Positions 24,663 through 33,695 are shown, counted from the stretch's first letter. The stretch: 64,000 nt of DNA from Zoogloea sp041908905 (GCF_041908905.1 NZ_JAYREK010000011.1:40531-104530); one strand, 5' to 3'. Numbers and translations are program-made. Notes: generated from the letters alone by a model not told the origin.

Positions 24663-25202
24663 ATGACCTCGTCGAACGTTAACCTCGAGCAGGCTCCGCT
24701 CGACAACTTTTCCGAATGCCACTCCGGCATCGTGCGCCACCTGAACGATCTGGACAGCCTGGTTCCGCTGCTCGAACCGGCCCGCCAGGCCCACAAGCTC
24801 GCCGCTGAGGCGGTGCGCTTCTTCCGTGCCTCGATCTTCGAGCACCACAACGAGGAAGAGAAGGACCTCTTCCCGGCCGTGCTGGCCAACGCCAACGCCG
24901 GCGAGGAGCGCAACAAGGCCCAGGAGGCCGTCGACCGCCTCGTCCGCGAGCATCGCCACCTGGAGTCCGTGTGGGCCAAGCTGCAGCCCCAGCTCGAATC
25001 CATCGCCCACGGCGGCGCCGGTGACGTGGACGTCGAGGCGATCAGGATGCTGGTGACCAACTACCAGGCCCACGCCAGGTACGAGGAAGACGTCTTCCTG
25101 CCGCTGGCCAAGACCGTGCTGGGCCGCCAGGGCGAGCACATGGCCGCGCTGGGCCTGCGCATCCACATGCGCCACACCCCGGTGCAGGTCACGCCGTTCT
25201 GA
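24663..25202 (+). CDS. Hemerythrin HHE domain protein
   Basis: A 179-residue cytoplasmic four-helix protein with AAAAAAGGAG before the ATG at 24663. The di-iron ligands appear as ECHSGIVRHL, FEHHNEEEKDLF, EHRHLESVW and AHARYEEDVFLP, the H-HxxxE-H-HxxxxD-type pattern. Single-domain hemerythrins bind O2 or NO and are linked to oxygen/nitrosative stress responses and iron handling. It is a single-gene unit: 213 bases of non-coding sequence lie upstream and a strong terminator follows. Confidence 0.88.
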   Translation: MTSSNVNLEQAPLDNFSECHSGIVRHLNDLDSLVPLLEPARQAHKLAAEAVRFFRASIFEHHNEEEKDLFPAVLANANAGEERNKAQEAVDRLVREHRHLESVWAKLQPQLESIAHGGAGDVDVEAIRMLVTNYQAHARYEEDVFLPLAKTVLGRQGEHMAALGLRIHMRHTPVQVTPF

Positions 25203-25240
25203 TGACCTGAGCGGGCCTGGCCCGCTCCCCCGTACCGCCG

Positions 25241-25283
25241 ACGCGGTGGCTGGGCTTCACGCCCGCCACCGCGTTTTTGTTTT
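25241..25283 (+). terminator. Intrinsic terminator after the hemerythrin gene
   Basis: A perfect 10-bp stem (ACGCGGTGGC / GCCACCGCGT) with a 14-base loop is followed by TTTTGTTTT. A smaller hairpin (GAGCGGGC / GCCCGCTC) lies just upstream at about 25210-25227. Confidence 0.85.
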
Positions 25284-25358
25284 CATGGGGTGTGATGTCG
25301 TGTTGCGGCCCTGCTGATTGCAGCTCGGGTCTGGAGTGCGTGGGTTAAAAAATGCTTT

Positions 25359-25405
25359 TTGAGTTTTTTGATGTCATGGTGGTATATTGTATGTAATTTC
25401 ATACA
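25359..25405 (+). promoter_or_regulatory. Promoter with an overlapping dyad, upstream of the delta-60-repeat gene
   Basis: TTGAGT and TATATT are separated by 18 bases within an AT-rich island, a good sigma70 promoter. TGTATG (25388-25393) and CATACA (25400-25405) form an inverted repeat that begins at the last base of the -10. An operator at that place would block transcription start. The regulator is unknown. Confidence 0.5.
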
Positions 25406-25447
25406 GTCTCAAGGGGTGGTGGTTTGTTAGGTCAGAGGGCGAAATCC

Positions 25448-26893
25448 ATGCTCGGCTCGAGTCGTGCAAAGGCGGGTGACGCTCGATCGCTGCCGGGTAG
25501 GATCATCGGGCTGGCAGGCGTCATTGCGCTGGCATGTCTGTCCGCGTTGTCGACGTCGGCGTCGGCCCAGCGTGATTCGCGCGATCAAGTGCCCGGCCTC
25601 GCACTGGTCGTGCCGGCAGGCAGCCACCTGAGCCTACAACGTAAGGCTTTCGAGTATGGGTTTTTCTGGGGGGCACCGGTTGCTGCCTTCCCCAAGTCGG
25701 CTACCGGAGTCACGGTGGTGAGCAAGACTGGCGGAGTCATCGACATTACGCCTGAGGCCATCTCCCAATCCTTTGACGATGACCGGATCCTGCACGCCCT
25801 GCAGCGTCCCGGTATGACGAAACGGCTGGAATGGACTTCTGCCGTCAGTGTCGCCGGCGGGGCGGTCGTGTCGTTGGCGAGCGTCTGGCAGAGCAGGGAC
25901 GGCGAATCGACAATGACTATGGGCGAGTTCGTGGTGATCCGGCACGATGCAGCGCGCAAGCTCGACCGTGGCTTCGGAAAAGAAGGGCTCCAGCGGATTT
26001 CATCCCGGGCAAACGGCTTGGGAATTCTCGTACCCGCGCGTGTCGTTGCCCTGTCGAGTGGAAGGCTGGCCGTCCTGGGTTACTTGCTGGATGAAGCCTC
26101 CAGCTACGCCCGGATTTTCGTGATCCGTCTGGACGCCGATGGAGTCATCGACCGAAAGTTTGGTAAGAATGGAATGCTGGTGCTGGGAGCGACGCCTGAT
26201 ATTGCACCCCCGTTTATCCCGGAAGACATGCCGGTTGTCGCGTTGGATGATGACGGATTGGCCGTCGTGACGGTCTCGGGTGATGGCGTCGATACCTGGC
26301 CCGTTACCTGGATGAATTTTATCGACAAGACAGGAGCGATTGTCCGTCGTGTGGGGTATGACAAAATCCGGGTGGACCGGTCGGGTTATGGTGGGATCTT
26401 TGTCCCCTCCGTGCTGCGGCGGGCTCCGGACGGCGGCTTCTACCTTGGTGGCGTGACTGGCGCCTCTGCATGCGGCGTCGTGCGGTTGACCAAGGCGCAC
26501 GCAGTGGATGCGTCATTCGGGACGCAGGGGGTGTTCCGCTTTCTCCCGGCAGGTTCTGTGAATTGTCGGATGTCGGATGTCCTGGTGTCGGGAAAGACGA
26601 TATACGTTTCCGGCTATCGGGAAAGGAGGGATGACAAGGACGGGATCTTCGTCGATTTTTTCATCACCCACATCGATGCAGAGCGTGCCGAAATGAATGG
26701 CGCAAAGCTCCCCATGGATTTCACCGCGGCAAGCAGGGACCTGCGCATACAAACGAGTCACGGGGTCAATCTGGTTCCGCTGTCCGACGGAGTGATCGCC
26801 GCTGTCTATCACTGTGAATTCGTGACCGATCAGAAACGTGGGGGGTGTTCTGGGGGAAACGTGGTGAAATTCTCGGTCCGGAAAAGTCGTTGA
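25448..26893 (+). CDS. Exported protein with delta-60 repeats, function unknown
   Basis: A 481-residue protein from the ATG at 25448 (GAGGG eight bases upstream); a TTG at 25424 is also possible. A signal peptide (IIGLAGVIALACLSALSTSASA) is followed by a beta-rich body. It has at least three copies of the delta-60 motif, in which a hydrophobic strand leads to Asp-x3-FG-x-x-G: KLDRGFGKEG, VIDRKFGKNG and AVDASFGTQG. Such repeats form propeller-like surface or periplasmic proteins of unknown role. Codon use and G+C are clearly lower than the neighbours (many A/T third positions), which suggests horizontal acquisition. It has its own promoter region and ends convergently with the CoA-transferase gene. 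Confidence 0.75.
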   Translation: MLGSSRAKAGDARSLPGRIIGLAGVIALACLSALSTSASAQRDSRDQVPGLALVVPAGSHLSLQRKAFEYGFFWGAPVAAFPKSATGVTVVSKTGGVIDITPEAISQSFDDDRILHALQRPGMTKRLEWTSAVSVAGGAVVSLASVWQSRDGESTMTMGEFVVIRHDAARKLDRGFGKEGLQRISSRANGLGILVPARVVALSSGRLAVLGYLLDEASSYARIFVIRLDADGVIDRKFGKNGMLVLGATPDIAPPFIPEDMPVVALDDDGLAVVTVSGDGVDTWPVTWMNFIDKTGAIVRRVGYDKIRVDRSGYGGIFVPSVLRRAPDGGFYLGGVTGASACGVVRLTKAHAVDASFGTQGVFRFLPAGSVNCRMSDVLVSGKTIYVSGYRERRDDKDGIFVDFFITHIDAERAEMNGAKLPMDFTAASRDLRIQTSHGVNLVPLSDGVIAAVYHCEFVTDQKRGGCSGGNVVKFSVRKSR

Positions 26894-26963
26894 GCATGCC
26901 GCGATCGGTCTGTGACACCGTTTCAGCCCTGTGCCGGTGGTGAGCCGGGGAGTGGGTTGTGAC

Positions 26964-26983
26964 GGGCTGCCGAGCAGCAGCCC
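26964..26983. terminator. Hairpin between convergent genes
   Basis: GGGCTGC and GCAGCCC pair perfectly around a 6-base loop in the 101-base gap between two convergent stops. No T-tract follows on either strand, so the terminator role is tentative. Confidence 0.35.
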
Positions 26984-26994
26984 GGTGCCGTGGG

Positions 26995-28998
26995 TCAGGC
27001 CTTGCCCAGCCTGCCCTGGGCCTCGTCGGCGCTTTCGTAGAGGCGGGGTGTGATCTGCTGCCTCGCCAGCGCCTCGCCGAGCTTCATGCGCAGGAAGGTG
27101 TTGGAGGTGTAGCGGGTCACGTCGTGGTAGTGGCGCGCCATGACGTCCTTGACCATCGAGATGTAGTCGTCCACCAGCTCCGGGACGATGGAGAAGCGGT
27201 CGTAATTGACCACCGCGTTCACCTTGTGGCCGACGCCGCGCAGGCGGTTCTCGACGCCGTCGCGGATGCGCGTCACGTCGGCGGGGCTGCGCACCGCGAG
27301 GCCGCTGAAATCCACGAAGAACAGGTTCTGGGCCGGGTCGTAGGCGAGGCGTTCGGCGAGCGGGCGTTCGAGCAGGTCGGGGCGCAGGTGCATCGGCCCG
27401 TCGGCGAAGATGCGCGGGTCCATCGGCGCGGGCTCGCCGCGGATGACCGGCCGGAAGTCCATGTGGGCCAGGATGTCCCGTTCGAGGTCGATGCCCGGCG
27501 CGATCTCGGTGAGCTCGAGGCCGTCGGGGCCGAGGCGGAAGACGCAGCGTTCGGTGACGTAGAGCACCTGCTTGCCCCATTTGGCGGCCTGGGGGCCGCT
27601 GAAGGTGCGGTGCTCGACCTCCTCGACGAACTTGCGGGCCTTGCCGTCCTCGACGATCGCCAGCCGGCCGTCGCGCACGGCGATGTCCAGGTTGCCGGCG
27701 GTGAAGGTGCCCACGAAGACCACCTTCTTGGCGTTCTGGGAGATGTTGATGAAGCCGCCGGCGCCCGCCAGCCGCGGGCCGAAGCGCGACACGTTGAGGT
27801 TGCCCTGGCGGTCGGCTTGGGCGAGGCCGAGGAAGGCGATGTCGAGGCCGCCGCCGTCGTAGAAGTCGAACTGGCTGGGCTGGTCGATGATGGCCTGGGC
27901 GTTGATCGCCGCGCCGAAGCTGAGGCCGCCGGCCGGCACGCCGCCGATCACGCCGGGCTCGGCGGTGAGGGTCATCAGGTCGATGATCTGCTCTTCGGCG
28001 GCCACGTTGCCGATGCCTTCGGGCATGCCGATGCCGAGGTTCACCACCGCGTTGGCCTTCAGCTCCAGCGCCGCCCGGCGGGCGATGATCTTGCGTTCGC
28101 TCATCGGCATCGGTGCGATGGTGGACATCGGCACCCGGATCTCGCCGGCGTAGGCCGGGTTGTACTGATCGACGAAGGTCTGCATGTGGTATTCGGGCTT
28201 CTCGGCCACCACCACGCAGTCCACCAGCAGGCCGGGGATCTTGACCTGGCGCGGGTTGAGGGTGCCCCGGTCGGCGATGCGCTCGACCTGGGCGATCACC
28301 AGGCCGCCGGAGTTGCGGGCGGCCATCGCGATGGCCTGGGCTTCGAGGGTGAGCGCCTCCTTCTCCATCGTGATGTTGCCGTCCGGGTCGGCGGTGGTGC
28401 CGCGGATGATCCCCACGTGGATCGGGAAGGCCTTGTAGAAGAGGTATTCCTCGCCGTCGATCTCCATCACCCGGACGATGTCGGCGGTGGTCCGGTCGTT
28501 GAGCTTGCCGCCGCCGAAGCGCGGGTCGACGTAGGTGCCGAGGCCGACCCGGGTGATGGTGCCCGGCTTGCCGGCGGCGATGTCGCGGAACAGGTGGGTG
28601 ATCACGCCCTGGGGCAGGTTGTAGGCCTCGATGCGGTTGCTCACCGCGAGCTGCTGCAGCTTGGGCACCAGGCCCCAGTGGCCGCCGATCACCCGCCCGA
28701 CCAGGCCGTCGTGGCCCAGGTGGTTGAGGCCGCGCGCCTTGCCGTCGCCCTGGCCGCCGGCATACACAAGGGTCAGGTTGCGCGGGCTGGCGGCGCTCTG
28801 CCTGTCGGCCTCTCCGCCTTCGAGAAAACGTTCCTCTAGGGCGACCGCGATGTTCTCGGGAAAGCCGATGCCGACGAAGCCGCCGGTGGCGACGGTGTCG
28901 CCGTCCTGGATCAGGCGGACGGCCTCGCGGGCGGAGACGATCTTGCCGGTATCGGACGCCAGCAGGGATTCGGCGATCGGGTGGCGGGACTGGGACAT
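26995..28998 (-). CDS. Family I acyl-CoA transferase (propionate CoA-transferase-like), C-terminally extended
   Basis: A 667-residue protein. The N-terminal half-domain starts KIVSAREAVRLIQDGDTVATGGF and contains LVYAGGQGDGKARGLNHL. The second half contains ELKANAVVNLGIGMPEGIGNV and the catalytic region TAEPGVIGGVPAGGLSFG, with the CoA-thioester-forming Glu at residue 347. Such enzymes move CoA between short-chain acids. Propionate/acetate CoA-transferases are normally about 520-540 residues; this one carries about 130 extra residues (from about DLERDILAHMDFRPVI) containing VNYDRFSIVPELVDDYISMV. The end looks like a genuine domain, not a frameshift. Single gene. Confidence 0.88.
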   Translation of the reverse strand: MSQSRHPIAESLLASDTGKIVSAREAVRLIQDGDTVATGGFVGIGFPENIAVALEERFLEGGEADRQSAASPRNLTLVYAGGQGDGKARGLNHLGHDGLVGRVIGGHWGLVPKLQQLAVSNRIEAYNLPQGVITHLFRDIAAGKPGTITRVGLGTYVDPRFGGGKLNDRTTADIVRVMEIDGEEYLFYKAFPIHVGIIRGTTADPDGNITMEKEALTLEAQAIAMAARNSGGLVIAQVERIADRGTLNPRQVKIPGLLVDCVVVAEKPEYHMQTFVDQYNPAYAGEIRVPMSTIAPMPMSERKIIARRAALELKANAVVNLGIGMPEGIGNVAAEEQIIDLMTLTAEPGVIGGVPAGGLSFGAAINAQAIIDQPSQFDFYDGGGLDIAFLGLAQADRQGNLNVSRFGPRLAGAGGFINISQNAKKVVFVGTFTAGNLDIAVRDGRLAIVEDGKARKFVEEVEHRTFSGPQAAKWGKQVLYVTERCVFRLGPDGLELTEIAPGIDLERDILAHMDFRPVIRGEPAPMDPRIFADGPMHLRPDLLERPLAERLAYDPAQNLFFVDFSGLAVRSPADVTRIRDGVENRLRGVGHKVNAVVNYDRFSIVPELVDDYISMVKDVMARHYHDVTRYTSNTFLRMKLGEALARQQITPRLYESADEAQGRLGKA

Positions 28999-29124
28999 GG
29001 CGGGTCTCCTCGCGGTTCTTTATGGGCGCCTGGGCCGCAGCGGCGGACGACGCGTTTTGGGGGAGTATTCGGAGATTCGCGTGGCTTGGCAAGGGTGAGG
29101 GGGCGCCGTCCCGGCCCCGAAAAG

Positions 29125-29154
29125 CCCGAGGCCCCTGCGCGGAGGGGCCTCGGG
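29125..29154 (-). terminator. Intrinsic terminator after the PEP-CTERM gene
   Basis: A perfect 11-bp stem (CCCGAGGCCCC / GGGGCCTCGGG) with an 8-base loop. Read on the minus strand it is followed by CTTTTC. It lies 17 bases beyond the stop at 29172. Confidence 0.65.
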
Positions 29155-29171
29155 GCTGGCGGGCTGGCGGA

Positions 29172-30572
29172 TCAGCGCTGGCGCCGGCGTACCGCCGCCA
29201 GGCCGGCCAGACCGAGGCCGATCAGCGCGAAGCTGGCGGGCTCGGGGATCGGCGCGACGTAGTCGCCCAGCTCGGCGGCGCTGAGGGTATAGGCGTGCAG
29301 CACGCCCGGCAGCAGGCGGTAGCTGCCGTCGCCGGGTACCGCGCTGGCGGCGCCGGTGCACCCGGTGGTCTGGCCCAGCGGGCACTGGATGGCGCCGAGG
29401 TAGGGGTCGGCGTCGGTGAAGCGGAAGTACACGTCGAACTGCTCGCCGCTGTCGTTCTGGGTCACGCTGTAGTCGTTGTCGGTGCCGGCCAGCAGCAGGT
29501 AGTCGCCGTTGGCGAGGCGCGGGCCGATGGCGAGGCCTTCCCACTTCTCGGGCGATTTGTTGCCCAGCGCGGCGAGGGTGTTGGCGTCGAGGTCGAGCAC
29601 CTTGGCCGATTTGCTTACCGGCGTGTAGCTGGCGCCGGGGGCGTCGAGGTCGATGGCGCTCACGTCGGTCGCGCCGGTGAGGTCGATGCGATACACCTCC
29701 TTGTCGGCGGTGGTGAGGGTGGCGCCGACGCCGACGCCGCGATTGTTGCGCTCGAGCACGTAGAACTCGTGGTCGTTGATCGCCACCAGCGCCGAGATGC
29801 CCTGGCCCTGGCCGCTGCGCTTCATCGCGTAGGCGTACTGGCCGACGGCCTGGCCGGTGGTGGTGTCGAACTTGACGATGCGGTTGATCGAGCCGTTGCC
29901 GCCGCCTTCGTCGAGCATCGCGCTCTGCAGCATCGCAAAGGCGAACTTGCCGTCCGGGCTGATGGCCAGGCCCTCGAAGCCGCGGTTGGTGCGCTTGCCG
30001 GCCACGTTGCCGCTGTCGCTGGCGAAGTTGGGGCTGCCCGCGGCGTCGCGGGGGACGAGGTTGGCCGGCGTGGTGAAGGTGCGGAGCAGCTCGCCGCTGC
30101 GGCTGAACTCGCGCACTGCCGGGCCGTATTCGTCGGACACCAGGAAGGTGCTGGTCTTCGGGTTGATCACCAGGCCCTCGGGGTCGAAGGCCCGGCCGAG
30201 GCTGCCGGCCGGGGTGGGCGCGATCCCGTCGAGGGGCTGGCCGGCGCTCTTGAAGACCACCGTCTCGGCGATCCGGAAGTTGCTGATGGCGCCGGTGGCG
30301 GCGTTGACGTCCAGCGTGAAGCGCTGCATCCGGGTGTCGTAGTGCAGCGTGCCGCCGCCGGGGCCGCGGTCGGACAGGCCCCACCATTCGTTGCGGTTGG
30401 GGTCGTAGTAGATGTCGGAGAAGAACCCGACCCGGCCGTTGTTGACGCTGGTGCCGCCCGACAGGTCGAGCGTGGCCCCGTCGATGGCGAGGCCATTGAC
30501 GAAGGCGGGGGCGGCGCTGGCGGCGCCGGAGAGCAGGACGCCGAGGGCGGCGGCGAGTGTCTTGAGTTTCAT
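29172..30572 (-). CDS. PEP-CTERM-sorted, phytase/esterase-like beta-propeller protein
   Basis: A 466-residue extracellular protein. A signal peptide (ALGVLLSGAASAA) precedes a domain of the 'esterase-like activity of phytase' family: GLSDRGPGGGTLHYD, FDPEGLVINPKTSTFLVSDEYGP, NRGFEGLAISPDGKFAF and KWEGLAIGPRL. Calcium- and substrate-binding acidic loops are visible. The C-terminus IPEPASFALIGLGLAGLAAV followed by RRRQR is a PEP-CTERM sorting tag, recognised by an exosortase (EpsH/XrtA type) that is not in the window. This implies a biofilm/exopolysaccharide-secreting organism. Substrate unknown; phosphate esters are likely. Confidence 0.9.
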   Translation of the reverse strand: MKLKTLAAALGVLLSGAASAAPAFVNGLAIDGATLDLSGGTSVNNGRVGFFSDIYYDPNRNEWWGLSDRGPGGGTLHYDTRMQRFTLDVNAATGAISNFRIAETVVFKSAGQPLDGIAPTPAGSLGRAFDPEGLVINPKTSTFLVSDEYGPAVREFSRSGELLRTFTTPANLVPRDAAGSPNFASDSGNVAGKRTNRGFEGLAISPDGKFAFAMLQSAMLDEGGGNGSINRIVKFDTTTGQAVGQYAYAMKRSGQGQGISALVAINDHEFYVLERNNRGVGVGATLTTADKEVYRIDLTGATDVSAIDLDAPGASYTPVSKSAKVLDLDANTLAALGNKSPEKWEGLAIGPRLANGDYLLLAGTDNDYSVTQNDSGEQFDVYFRFTDADPYLGAIQCPLGQTTGCTGAASAVPGDGSYRLLPGVLHAYTLSAAELGDYVAPIPEPASFALIGLGLAGLAAVRRRQR

Positions 30573-30794
30573 GTCACGGTTTCCATCGGGGTCATTGCAG
30601 AAGACCCGGATGGATCTCCCGTTCCTCAGGGGCTGACAGCCTGAGGGGCGCGGAGATTAGAGGGCAGCAATGTTGCCTGGGCGTGACGGAGACCGGACGG
30701 AGTGCCCAGTTTGGGGGCGCGCGGGTGAGCCCGCCATGGCTGTCGTCCGGCGCGGTGATCCGGTGAATGGCCCGCCGGTGGCGCGGGCCGCGTC

Positions 30795-31931
30795 TCAGTT
30801 TTCTTCGAGCCGGTAATTGCCGTCCTTGTCGAACTTGACGTTGGCGTCGAGGAAGTAGGCTTCGACGGGCAGCTTCTTCTCCTTGATGAGGTCGTAGGCG
30901 TCGCCGCTGCGGGCGCCGCTGGTGCAGAAGAAGACGATCGGCCTGCCCTTCGGGAGTTCGTCGAGGCTGTCCTCGAGGGCGTCGATGGGGATGTTGATCG
31001 CGCCCTTGATGGTGGCGGCGCGGAACTGCTTTTCGGCGCGCACATCCACCAGGTGGATGGTGTCGGGGGCGTCGCGCAGGATGCGCTCGAAGGAGGCGAT
31101 GGTGATGGAGCCCGCCTCCTTGCCGGCCTGGATGGTGGGCTTGGCGGCGGCCATCTCGCCGGTCGGCCCGGGGCCGTACAGCTTGGCCCACATGGGGTAG
31201 CCCTCGGGCACCACCTTGACGTTGGTGTAGCCGAGCCGCACGGCCTTCACCGCCGAATCGGAGCTCAGGCTGCAGGCCAGACCCTCGCAGTAGAAATAGA
31301 GCTCGCGGGCCTTGTCGGTGGGCAGGCGGTCGCGCAGCTTGTCGAACTGGGCGTCGGGAATGCTGATCGCGCCCGGGATGTGGCCCTTGTCGTACTTGCG
31401 CTCCTTGGGGCGGGAGTCGACGACGGTGATCGGCGCGCCGTCGTCCATCCGCTTCTTGAGGTAGGGCACCGACACGGCACCCAGGTTGCCCCTGGCGATC
31501 CAGTCGGGGTAGCCCTCCGCGTACACCTTGATGTTGGTGTAGCCCAGCCGCTCCGCCTTGAAGGCGGACTGGTGGCTGAGCATGCAGTCGACCCCCTCGC
31601 AGTAGAAGATCAGCAGCTGGTTCTTGTCGGCGGGGAGGAGGTCGACGAGCTTGTCGAACTGGCCGTCGGGGATGTTGATGGCGGTGGGGATGTGGCCCCG
31701 GTCGTATTTGCGGGCGGCGGGGCGGGAATCGACGATGGTCACGCCTTCCGGCTTCGGCAGCACGGCATAGCCGGCGACAAAGGCGCCATCCACCCGGTGG
31801 CCATACCAGCCCTCCCTGGCTGCGGTGGCGGGCGCATCCGCCGCGAAGGCGCTGGTCGCCAGCGGGCCGGGGGCGGAGCAACAGAGCGCGGCGAGGAGGG
31901 CGGCGATGGTGGCGCTGCGGGTCAGTCTCAT
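30795..31931 (-). CDS. Periplasmic triple-rhodanese protein
   Basis: A 378-residue protein with a signal peptide (AALLAALCCSAPGPLATSAFAA) and three rhodanese domains: about residues 45-150, 155-250 and 265-375. Domains 1 and 2 have the same pattern: VDSRPAARKYDRGHIPTAINIP with loop YCEGVDCMLS, and VDSRPKERKYDKGHIPGAISIP with loop YCEGLACSLS. Domain 3 has LVDVRAEKQFRAATIKGAINIP with loop FCTSGARSG. Each loop starts with a candidate catalytic Cys that would carry a persulfide. Domains 1 and 2 are similar enough to be a tandem duplication. It probably moves sulfane sulfur in the periplasm; a sulfur-oxidation flavoprotein lies 10 kb away, which may be a coincidence. Confidence 0.88.
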   Translation of the reverse strand: MRLTRSATIAALLAALCCSAPGPLATSAFAADAPATAAREGWYGHRVDGAFVAGYAVLPKPEGVTIVDSRPAARKYDRGHIPTAINIPDGQFDKLVDLLPADKNQLLIFYCEGVDCMLSHQSAFKAERLGYTNIKVYAEGYPDWIARGNLGAVSVPYLKKRMDDGAPITVVDSRPKERKYDKGHIPGAISIPDAQFDKLRDRLPTDKARELYFYCEGLACSLSSDSAVKAVRLGYTNVKVVPEGYPMWAKLYGPGPTGEMAAAKPTIQAGKEAGSITIASFERILRDAPDTIHLVDVRAEKQFRAATIKGAINIPIDALEDSLDELPKGRPIVFFCTSGARSGDAYDLIKEKKLPVEAYFLDANVKFDKDGNYRLEEN

Positions 31932-32023
31932 GGCGATACCCCTTTCCGGTCGGCGGTGACGATGGATTCATTCTAGGCCGCTGCCCCGGCGGCCCGCTGA
32001 TCCACGTCAACGGCCGCGGGGGC

Positions 32024-32608
32024 CTACCTGACGATGGCGGTGACGATGTCCACGTCCCGTTCGGCAGCCCGCCCCGACGCCGGCGGCACGGGCGGCGGCG
32101 CGGTGGTCTGCGCGGCCGGCTGCTCCAGGGCCGGGCGGGCAGGGGCCGTGCGGAGGGGGGCGGCCGTGGTCTGGAGCGCCGGGCGGGCGGAGGGAGGCCG
32201 GGCGGTTTCGGCGGCGGGCGGCACGCTCCCGGTTGGCGCGGGGGCCGGGGCGGGTGGGGGCGGCGAGACTTCGCGGATGATCGCGCCGCCGCCCGCGACG
32301 GGGGTGGCGCCCGGGGGGGCTGGGGGTGAAGGGGTCGCGGCGACGGGGGCCGGGCGCCCGCCGGGCGATGGCGGTAGGGCGGCCGGCGGCGGGGCCTGCC
32401 GGACCGCCAGGAAACCGCCGCCAAGCAGCACCAGCAGGGCCAGGGGCAGGCCCCATGTCCAGGGGCCGGCGGGGCCGCGGGGGGCGGAGGGCAGCCGGAC
32501 CCGGCCGGGGTTGAGGTCGCTCAGGATGCTCACGGCCGGCTGCGGGCCGCCGGTGGCGAGCCCGGGGGGCTCCGCGCGCTGCCCCGGGGGAGTGATTGGA
32601 CGGATCAT
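32024..32608 (-). CDS. Proline/alanine-rich single-pass membrane protein, unknown
   Basis: A 194-residue protein. The N-terminal 47 residues are polar. One membrane helix (about 53-68, LPLALLVLLGGGFLAV) is followed by about 125 residues of Pro/Ala-rich sequence (PPPPAPAPAP, PPPVPPASG) and a short hydrophilic tail. The topology suggests a periplasmic extended linker, as in TonB or T6SS/cell-wall scaffold proteins, but no domain is recognised. It is divergent from the M15 peptidase gene of the T6SS island. GC-rich sequence yields competing frames here; I chose this frame for its clean membrane helix and start. Confidence 0.5.
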   Translation of the reverse strand: MIRPITPPGQRAEPPGLATGGPQPAVSILSDLNPGRVRLPSAPRGPAGPWTWGLPLALLVLLGGGFLAVRQAPPPAALPPSPGGRPAPVAATPSPPAPPGATPVAGGGAIIREVSPPPPAPAPAPTGSVPPAAETARPPSARPALQTTAAPLRTAPARPALEQPAAQTTAPPPVPPASGRAAERDVDIVTAIVR

Positions 32609-32837
32609 CGCGTTTTCCGATTACACATAAAATCCAATTGTATTAAACTTGAAGGACGTCGCCATAATCATTCGGGTTTTCCGGGCCGCGTTGGCACCCC
32701 GCCCCCTGCACCCCATCATCGCCCATGCATCAGTTCGCCCTCCTTCTTTCCGCCGCCGGCGTGCCGGGCCCGACGCGGCCCGGTGCCGGCCGTCGGCCCT
32801 GGGCCGGAGGGGCCGGGCAGCGGGGGACGCGGCCGGA

Positions 32838-33695
32838 GTGCCGGCCGTGATCGTGTATGGCGTCTTCGCCGCTTTCCTCGTCGTCGCGGGCGGGGTGCTG
32901 CTGTGCGTATTCCCGGACCGGCGGGCCCGTCTGGCCGATGCCTGGCGGGGCTGGGCGGTGGCGGGCGGGGCGCCGGTGTCGCGCTTCTCGCGGCGGCTCG
33001 GCGGTGCCATGGCGGCGCATCCCGCGCAGCTCGCCGGGGCCCTGCTGCTGCTCGCGGCGCCCACCCTGCTGGTGTTCGGCCTGCGCGGGCCGGCGATCTT
33101 CGATTTCGGCGATGCGGAGCGGATGACCGAGCGGCAGATCGCGATCCTCCTCGAAGGCGAGCAGCTCGTGCCGCCGCCGCCCCTGCCGCCGGCGGTGTTC
33201 ACCACCCGGGAGGTCGAGCAGCTGCGGCCCGGCATCGTCCATGCCAGCCGCAACTGGCGGCTGCTGGACGCCGAGTTCACCCAGCGCCTGCTGGTCGTCT
33301 TCAAGCTGATGGAGGAGCGCCACGGCTACCGCATGGCCCTGATCGAGGGCTATCGCAGCCCCGAGCGGCAGGCCCGCCTGTTCGAGCAGGGCAGCCACGT
33401 GACCCAGGCGCGGGCCAACATGAGCTACCACCAGCACGGTCTGGCCGCCGACCTGGCCTTCTTCCGCGACGGCAAGGTCGTGATCTCCGAGCGCGACCCC
33501 TGGGCCATGCGCGGCTACCAGCTCTACGGCGAGATCGCCGAGCAGGTCGGCCTCACCTGGGGCGGGCGCTGGAAGATGCGCGACCTCGGGCACGTCGAGC
33601 TGCGCCGCAAGGGCGTGCTGGGTCGGGCCTCGGCGCCGCCGGAGCCGGCGGTCTCCGCGCCGGCCGGCGCGGCGGCGGGTCCCGAGGTCGATTGA
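32838..33695 (+). CDS. Membrane-anchored M15 (VanY-like) peptidase, T6SS-linked, TagX-like
   Basis: I chose the GTG at 32838 (285 residues); an in-frame TTG at 32649 would add a basic low-complexity leader. Two N-terminal membrane helices (about 3-20 and 62-80) precede a periplasmic M15 domain. The domain has EGYRSPERQARLFEQG, SYHQHGLAADLAFF (Zn ligand His and Asp) and MRDLGHVELR (second His and the catalytic acid). Such enzymes cut peptidoglycan peptide cross-links. In Acinetobacter a related peptidase, TagX, is encoded in the T6SS locus and opens the wall for T6SS assembly. Here the gene lies upstream of tssM, so a TagX-like job is likely but inferred. Confidence 0.78.
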   Translation: MPAVIVYGVFAAFLVVAGGVLLCVFPDRRARLADAWRGWAVAGGAPVSRFSRRLGGAMAAHPAQLAGALLLLAAPTLLVFGLRGPAIFDFGDAERMTERQIAILLEGEQLVPPPPLPPAVFTTREVEQLRPGIVHASRNWRLLDAEFTQRLLVVFKLMEERHGYRMALIEGYRSPERQARLFEQGSHVTQARANMSYHQHGLAADLAFFRDGKVVISERDPWAMRGYQLYGEIAEQVGLTWGGRWKMRDLGHVELRRKGVLGRASAPPEPAVSAPAGAAAGPEVD

